Assembly (NCBI RefSeq): GCF_003569045.1
Contig: NZ_BFCB01000003.1
Span: 2,542,001 to 2,606,000, forward strand
Direction: 5' to 3'
Origin: Aggregatilinea lenta
Lineage (GTDB): Bacteria; Chloroflexota; Anaerolineae; Aggregatilineales; Aggregatilineaceae
Length of the DNA: 64,000 nt
Shown: piece after piece, positions 60,121 through 64,000 of the stretch
Layout: each line of letters opens with the position of its first letter
Position numbering within the stretch: position 1 is the stretch's first letter
Position numbers and translations under genes: made by a program
Notes under the pieces: generated by a model
Databases searched by the model: none
What the model saw: only the letters and a program-made list of their open reading frames with translations
Told to the model about the DNA's origin: nothing

Positions 60121-60894
60121 ATGGCGGGTCAGCGTGCAGGGCTAAAGGCGCGGCTGCACCCGCTGCTCGATCCCTGGCTGAGCCTGCCCGATCATCGCCG
60201 CGCGCGGCGCACGCTGGCCGACCTGCCCAATGGCGAAGTGCACGCCGTGGCTCACGTGCCCTACGTGCCGCAGTTCGCCAGCCCGGACCGGATCGCGGCG
60301 TATATCCACGACGGCTACGATGGGACGCAGGATCCGCACTGGCGCAACTTCGGCGCGGACGACCCGGCGGAGTACGCCTTTTGGGCACCGCGTGTCTGCG
60401 CGCTGGCCTGCGTGAAGATGGCCGTCGAGGCGTATTTCCCCAGCCGCCAGCCGTCGCTGTGGGAACTGGTGCAGCGCGGATTGGCGCACGGCGGCTACAC
60501 CGTGCGTGACGAGGAAGGGCGCTGGGTGGACGAAGGCTGGACCGTGGGCGCGCAAATGGCGCTGGCGGCGGAGTATGGCTTACAGGCGGTGGGGCAGGGC
60601 TATGCCTCGCCGCTTTCGATCTGCCGTGCGATTCGCCGGGGTGCGCTGGTCGCTGCCTCGGTCACGCCGGAATTAGGCGAGCGCGATCCGCAGCCGGGGC
60701 GTTATGGCGGGCATCTGGTGCTGGTGACGGGCTTCGTGTGGGAAGGGGGCCACCCGGCGGCGTATGTCCTGCACAACCCGTCCGGGCGCACACCTGAACT
60801 GCAAGCGGGCGCGCGCATCCCGGCGGCGCGCTTCGAAGCAGCCTTCGCACACCGCCTGATCGCGTTCTATCCCGCGTCCTCGCCTGTGTCTTGA
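60121..60894 (+). CDS. C39-like cysteine peptidase domain protein
   Basis: 257 residues, starting 1 bp after the ddl stop. Papain-like C39_2 pattern: Cys in RVCALACVKMAVEAYFP, a central region that includes HGGYTVRDEEGRWVDEG, His in GGHLVLVTGFVWEGG, and Asn in YVLHNPSGR. No signal peptide, unlike many exported C39-like proteins. It probably cleaves a peptide or isopeptide bond; the operon suggests wall peptides. Its stop lies 13 bp from the convergent response-regulator gene. Confidence 0.82.
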   Translation: MAGQRAGLKARLHPLLDPWLSLPDHRRARRTLADLPNGEVHAVAHVPYVPQFASPDRIAAYIHDGYDGTQDPHWRNFGADDPAEYAFWAPRVCALACVKMAVEAYFPSRQPSLWELVQRGLAHGGYTVRDEEGRWVDEGWTVGAQMALAAEYGLQAVGQGYASPLSICRAIRRGALVAASVTPELGERDPQPGRYGGHLVLVTGFVWEGGHPAAYVLHNPSGRTPELQAGARIPAARFEAAFAHRLIAFYPASSPVS

Positions 60895-60907
60895 CCGCTG
60901 CGTGAGG

Positions 60908-61603
60908 TTACTTGCCCGTGAAGCGGTAGCCGACCCCGTACTCATTCTGAATGTAGGTGGGATTTTTCGCATCCGGCTCGATCTTGCGGCGCAGGTGCGA
61001 GACGTAAATGCGCGGGTAGTGGTGCTCGGTGTTGTACTCGTAGCCCCAGACCTGTTCCAGCAACTGCTGGAAGGTGAGCACCTGACCCTTGTGGCGGATG
61101 AAGGTCGCCAGCAGCTTGAACTCCGTGGGGGTCAGCCGGATCTCGGTGTCATTCACGCACACGCGGCGCGCGTCCACGTCCACCGCGAGGTAATCGTCGG
61201 AATAGCTGACGTTTCCCTGGCCGTTGTCATCTGAAAGCTGTGCCCGGCGGAGCAGCGCGTTGATCCGCGCGTGGAACTCCAGGTTGCGCAGCGGCTTGAT
61301 CAGGTATTCGTCCGCGCCCAGGTTGAGGCCCTCGGCCATTTCCTCTTCGGTGACGGCATGCGCGGTCATGATCAGGATCGGCACATTGGACAGCTCGCGG
61401 ATGCGCTGGCAGACGGTCATGCCGTCCATGCCCGGCAGTGCCACATCGAGCACCACCAAGTTAGGACGCATTTCGTGGAACAGGCGCAGGCCATCCAGGC
61501 CGTTGGTGGCCGTATATACCTCGTACCCGTGGCGCTTGAGATCGATCTGCAAGAGCCGGTTCATCTCAACGTCGTCTTCAACAACGAGCACTTTGGTGGT
61601 CAT
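60908..61603 (-). CDS. OmpR/PhoB-family response regulator
   Basis: 231 residues from the ATG at 61603. Receiver domain (1-120): acidic pocket Asp10/Asp11, phospho-acceptor Asp53 in VVLDVALPG, Thr80 in LIMTAHAV, Lys103 in YLIKPL. DNA-binding winged helix (about 135-231): LTPTEFKLLATFIRHKGQVLTFQQLLEQVWGYEY and HYPRIYVSHLRRKIE, with the C-terminal hairpin YIQNEYGVGYRFTGK. A transcription factor for an unseen histidine kinase; no kinase gene is next to it. A possible -10 TAAAAT lies at 61652-61647 (minus). Confidence 0.95.
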   Translation of the reverse strand: MTTKVLVVEDDVEMNRLLQIDLKRHGYEVYTATNGLDGLRLFHEMRPNLVVLDVALPGMDGMTVCQRIRELSNVPILIMTAHAVTEEEMAEGLNLGADEYLIKPLRNLEFHARINALLRRAQLSDDNGQGNVSYSDDYLAVDVDARRVCVNDTEIRLTPTEFKLLATFIRHKGQVLTFQQLLEQVWGYEYNTEHHYPRIYVSHLRRKIEPDAKNPTYIQNEYGVGYRFTGK

Positions 61604-61854
61604 AAGGCAATGAATCCAATCTGCGGGTTGCGGCTCAACGTGCTTCAATTTTACAGGATTTTTGCAATTTCAACAGAGATCCATATCAGGTGACCGTTGG
61701 GTAGGGGTGGGGACGCTCCATTGCGGCGCAGGCGGGCATTTGTTATGCTTGTCCGCGACATCCTCAAACCGCATATTTTGATATCGGGTCTCCCCTGGCA
61801 TCCGGCAGCGCCGGAGTGGTACATCCAGGTGGGGACTTTTTATGGAGGGACCTG

Positions 61855-63417
61855 TTGCGTCCTCAACTTTCAGGGATCCGGCGTGCGGGTGCGGCGTCTG
61901 GAGCGGGGTGGCTGGCCTGGATCGGGCCGCGCGCCGTCCGGCTCGACGAGCGCGCGCTGGACATGATTCCCGGCCTGCTCGCCTGGGGCGCGCTGGCGCT
62001 GGTCGTGCTGGGCGCCTATATGGCCCCCATGCTGGCCGTCCTGAGCGCGGCGCTGCTGGCGTGTTATTCGGCAGTCCGATTTGTGCTGGCGGCAGTGGCC
62101 AACGCGCGCGGCTTGCGGCTGATACGGCAGTGGGAAGCGATCGATTGGGGTGCCGAGTACGAACGGCGGCGCGGCCCCGGTTCCCTGGCGCTAGATGCCG
62201 TTCACCATGTGGTGATCATCCCCAACTACGGCGAGCCGCCGCACGTGCTGCGCCGCACGCTGGATCATCTGGCGCAGCAGGCGCGCGCCGCCGAGTCGAT
62301 GACAGTTGTGCTGGCAATGGAAGCGCGTGAGGGCGATGGTGCGGCGAAAGGTGCGCGCTTGCAGTCTGAGTACGAGGGGCGGTTCGCGCGCGTGTTGGTT
62401 GCCGTGCATCCGAAGGCGCTCTCCGGCGAGGCGCAGTGCAAGTCCGCGAATCAGGCGTGGGCGCTGCGCTGGACGGAGCGTGTGCTGACGGGTGATCTGG
62501 GCTACCAGCCCGATCACCTGCTGGTCACCTCGATGGACGCCGACACGATCTGGCACCGGGACACCTTCGCGGCGCTGACCGTGCTGTTTGCGACGGACTC
62601 CCAACGCAGCACGACCTTCTGGCAGGCCCCAATCCGCTACCACGCCAACGTGTGGGCAACCAACCCGCTGCTGCGCATCGTGCACGCCTATTCTTCCGCG
62701 TGGGAACTGGCCTACCTGGCCGCACCCTGGTGGCGGGCGCTGCCGATGTCGTCCTATTCGATGAGCCTGCGCCTGATCGCGGAAGCCGGCTACTGGGACC
62801 CAGACGTCATCGCGGACGAGTGGCACATGTTCATCAAAACGTTCTTTCAGCGCGCGGGAGACATCCGGTTGCAGCCGGTGTTTCTGCCGTTTTACGCGAG
62901 TGCGACGGGCGGCGAGACGCTGTGGCAGGCGGTCAAGGCACGCTATTTGCAGACACTGCGGCATGCCTGGGGCGCGAAGGAAATCGGGTACGCGCTGAGC
63001 GAGATGGCCCGGCACCCGCAGACCCCGGCACGCGGCGGGCTGGGACTCGTCGTGCGTGTAGCACACGACAACCTGCTGTCGGGCGTCGGCTGGGTGATCA
63101 TGGTGTTGGGCGCGCAGGTGCCGATGCTGTTTCACCCGGACGTCATCCAGCGCAATCTCGCGTCCGCGCCGTTCATTCTACTGCAAGGCTCTTTGGCGGT
63201 GATCACCGTGCTGACGGTGTTGATCTGGGCGCTGGATCTGCGGTTGCGCCCCGCGCGACCCGCACCGTGGACGAAGCGCGAGTGCCTGTACGAGCTGGCG
63301 AGTGTGCCGCTGTTGACGGTGATGTCGATGGTTTGTCTGGCGCTGCCCGTGATTCATGCCCAGACGCGCCTGATGTTGGGGCTGCCGCTGCGGTTCCGCG
63401 TCACGCCGAAAACGTGA
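61855..63417 (+). CDS. Membrane GT2-family glycosyltransferase
   Basis: 520 residues if the TTG at 61855 is the start (GGAGG 6 nt upstream, 61844-61848); the GTG at 61816 is the alternative and adds 13 residues. One or two spans near the N-terminus (LLAWGALALVVLGAYMAPMLAVLSAALLAC), a GT-A domain with VVIIPNYGEPPHVLRRTLDHL, the metal-binding DAD in TSMDADTIWHRDTF, and the acceptor Asp region IADEWHMF, then the QxxRW-like RYLQTLRHAWG segment and four further C-terminal spans. Processive GT2 enzymes of this shape make beta-linked polymers; the product is unknown. Divergent from the response regulator with about 250 bp between. Confidence 0.87.
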   Translation: MRPQLSGIRRAGAASGAGWLAWIGPRAVRLDERALDMIPGLLAWGALALVVLGAYMAPMLAVLSAALLACYSAVRFVLAAVANARGLRLIRQWEAIDWGAEYERRRGPGSLALDAVHHVVIIPNYGEPPHVLRRTLDHLAQQARAAESMTVVLAMEAREGDGAAKGARLQSEYEGRFARVLVAVHPKALSGEAQCKSANQAWALRWTERVLTGDLGYQPDHLLVTSMDADTIWHRDTFAALTVLFATDSQRSTTFWQAPIRYHANVWATNPLLRIVHAYSSAWELAYLAAPWWRALPMSSYSMSLRLIAEAGYWDPDVIADEWHMFIKTFFQRAGDIRLQPVFLPFYASATGGETLWQAVKARYLQTLRHAWGAKEIGYALSEMARHPQTPARGGLGLVVRVAHDNLLSGVGWVIMVLGAQVPMLFHPDVIQRNLASAPFILLQGSLAVITVLTVLIWALDLRLRPARPAPWTKRECLYELASVPLLTVMSMVCLALPVIHAQTRLMLGLPLRFRVTPKT

Positions 63418-63463
63418 GGATCTGTCAGCTTTGACAAAAAGGCGCGACAGGACGTGGATTTTG

Positions 63464-63492
63464 TTGACGAATGCGCCTCGCCATGTTACGCT
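63464..63492 (+). promoter_or_regulatory. Predicted promoter of the homoserine dehydrogenase leader
   Basis: TTGACG at 63464-63469, 17-bp spacer, TACGCT at 63487-63492, with an extended -10 TGT just before it. Transcription would start near 63499, 33 nt before the leader peptide. Confidence 0.75.
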
Positions 63493-63531
63493 TTTGGACA
63501 ATACTGGCCCTGCGAGGCAAGGCGCAACAGA

Positions 63532-63621
63532 ATGACTACCCGTCACTTGATGTGCACGATGATGACTACCGGTACCGGTACCATGATGGTAGCCGACCAA
63601 TGCCGGTTGCTTCGGGCCTGA
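63532..63621 (+). CDS. Threonine/methionine-rich leader peptide of the homoserine dehydrogenase attenuator
   Basis: A 29-codon frame with AAGG 9 nt before its ATG. Residues 1-19 read MTTRHLMCTMMTTGTGTMM: seven Thr and five internal Met, 12 of residues 2-19, and then none among residues 20-29. Leader peptides of this kind (as thrL with Thr/Ile) make a ribosome stall when the charged tRNA is scarce. The last seven codons (63601-63618) hold the antiterminator's 5' arm. No homologue is recognised; the amino-acid bias and the position between promoter and terminator make the case. Confidence 0.8.
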   Translation: MTTRHLMCTMMTTGTGTMMVADQCRLLRA

Positions 63622-63674
63622 GGGTAGCACACAGAATACCAACCCAGACTACCGAAAGCGTGAGGCAAACCGGC
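63602..63674 (+). promoter_or_regulatory. Predicted antiterminator of the homoserine dehydrogenase leader
   Basis: GCCGGTT (63602-63608) can pair with AACCGGC (63668-63674), and the adjacent GCTTCGG (63609-63615) with CCGAAAGC (63652-63659, one bulged A), with an 8-nt bulge. Forming it uses bases 63655-63659 of the terminator's left arm and its loop, so the two folds exclude each other. The 5' arm is also able to pair with ACCGG copies in the Thr codons (63568-63578), a possible protector fold. Confidence 0.65.
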
Positions 63675-63693
63675 CCCACGCTTTTTGTTTTTT
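63655..63693 (+). terminator. Attenuator terminator before homoserine dehydrogenase
   Basis: AAAGCGTG (63655-63662) pairs with CACGCTTT (63677-63684), with a 3-bp inner GGC/GCC and hexaloop AAACCG, followed by TTGTTTTTT. It lies 26 bp before the homoserine dehydrogenase start and after the leader peptide. Confidence 0.88.
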
Positions 63694-63718
63694 CTGGCAG
63701 GCACGAAAGGGGTGAGTG

Positions 63719-64000
63719 TTGGCTGAGCCACGGCGGATTCCACTGATTGTTATCGGCATGGGGCAGGTGGGCAGCGCGTTTCTGGCCCAGCTCATGCGCA
63801 CGCGTGAGTATTTGCAGGCCCGCTATGCGGTTGACCTGTACCCTGTGGCCCTGGCTGACACGACCGGCGCGCTGGTGGAGGTGGGCGGCCTCAAGGATCA
63901 CGACCTGAAGGTGCTGCTGGCGCAGAAGGCCGGGCAGGCGCAGATCGTCGAGCAGCCGGGCGCGTTGGACCCGATGCCTGCCGGGGATCTGTTGGCGCAG
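63719..64000 (+). CDS. hom: Homoserine dehydrogenase, N-terminal part, cut by the window end
   Basis: 94 codons visible from a TTG at 63719 with AAAGGGGT 6 nt upstream; the frame stays open to base 64000. N-terminal NAD(P)-binding pattern IPLIVIGMGQVGSAFLAQLM with GxGxVG, then YPVALADTTGALVEVGGL as in homoserine dehydrogenases. The enzyme reduces aspartate semialdehyde to homoserine, the branch point to threonine, isoleucine and methionine. No aspartokinase domain lies in front. The Thr/Met leader directly upstream supports the identification. Confidence 0.85.
   Translation, partial: MAEPRRIPLIVIGMGQVGSAFLAQLMRTREYLQARYAVDLYPVALADTTGALVEVGGLKDHDLKVLLAQKAGQAQIVEQPGALDPMPAGDLLAQ

Noticed and set aside
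63499-63718. T-box or SAM riboswitch upstream of homoserine dehydrogenase
   Set aside because: I see no T-box AGGGUGGNACCGCG-like motif and no SAM aptamer core; the Thr/Met leader frame with paired terminator and antiterminator explains the region better.
1-64000. Mobile elements, CRISPR arrays, prophage genes
   Set aside because: No transposase, integrase, long direct or inverted terminal repeats, or spaced identical repeats were seen.

Overview
The window is 64 kb of GC-rich bacterial chromosome. I read it as Chloroflexota, probably an Anaerolineae-like lineage. The pointers are an alternative complex III (Act) gene cluster with a split ActB, a fused transaldolase–phosphoglucose isomerase, a CIRCE-controlled groES-groEL operon, several TPR and SH3 membrane proteins with Thr/Pro-rich low-complexity segments, and a MurF carrying an N-terminal membrane domain. 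This assignment is inferred from gene content; no 16S or marker phylogeny was possible. I see no insertion sequence, prophage, CRISPR array or transposase. Gene density is high and most genes are ordinary housekeeping genes.

Layout. 1-7330: a tightly overlapping plus-strand polysaccharide operon (sugar-nucleotide epimerase cut by the window edge, two GT4 glycosyltransferases around an asparagine synthase, and a large GT-C-like membrane protein). 7437-13492: peptidases (M42, M19, M50), a HAD hydrolase, a DsbA-like thioredoxin and an endonuclease IV-like TIM barrel. 13590-18390: a formylglycine-generating-enzyme-like protein and tal-pgi. 18451-28827 (minus): membrane protein plus Ser/Thr kinase, groEL/groES with promoter and CIRCE, two TPR proteins, rlmB and cysS. 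29108-33477: a CDP-alcohol phosphotransferase-like protein, a PIN/TRAM protein, tRNA-Leu(UAA), lysS and greA. 34000-39438 (plus): ffh, rpsP, khpA, rimM, dprA, a mannose-1-phosphate guanylyltransferase and a DUF503 protein. 39530-47922 (minus): a tandem pair of dynamin-like GTPases, a uridine-kinase-like protein with a ThrRS-like N-terminus, an alpha-amylase-family enzyme and an SH3-domain protein. 48079-54755 (minus): the alternative complex III operon (actA, actB1, actB2, actC, an actD-cytochrome c fusion, and a lipoprotein cytochrome c). 55183-60894 (plus): a cell-wall operon (MurA-like, alpha/beta hydrolase, membrane-fused MurF, Ddl, C39-like protein). 60908-63417: an OmpR-type response regulator and a membrane GT2. 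63464-64000: a regulated leader followed by the start of a homoserine dehydrogenase gene that runs off the window.

The most interesting signal is at 63464-63718, upstream of homoserine dehydrogenase. A good promoter is followed by a 29-codon leader peptide in which 12 of residues 2-19 are Thr or Met, the two amino acids made from homoserine. Next come mutually exclusive antiterminator and terminator hairpins and a T-run, all before the structural gene. The geometry matches ribosome-mediated transcription attenuation by threonine and methionine supply. A second candidate RNA regulator lies at 33720-33853, a promoter-hairpin-terminator unit upstream of greA. Other points are the MurA-like protein lacking both the expected catalytic Lys and Cys, the tandem dynamins, the membrane-anchored MurF, the ActD-cytochrome c fusion, and a second degenerate CIRCE next to the groES promoter.
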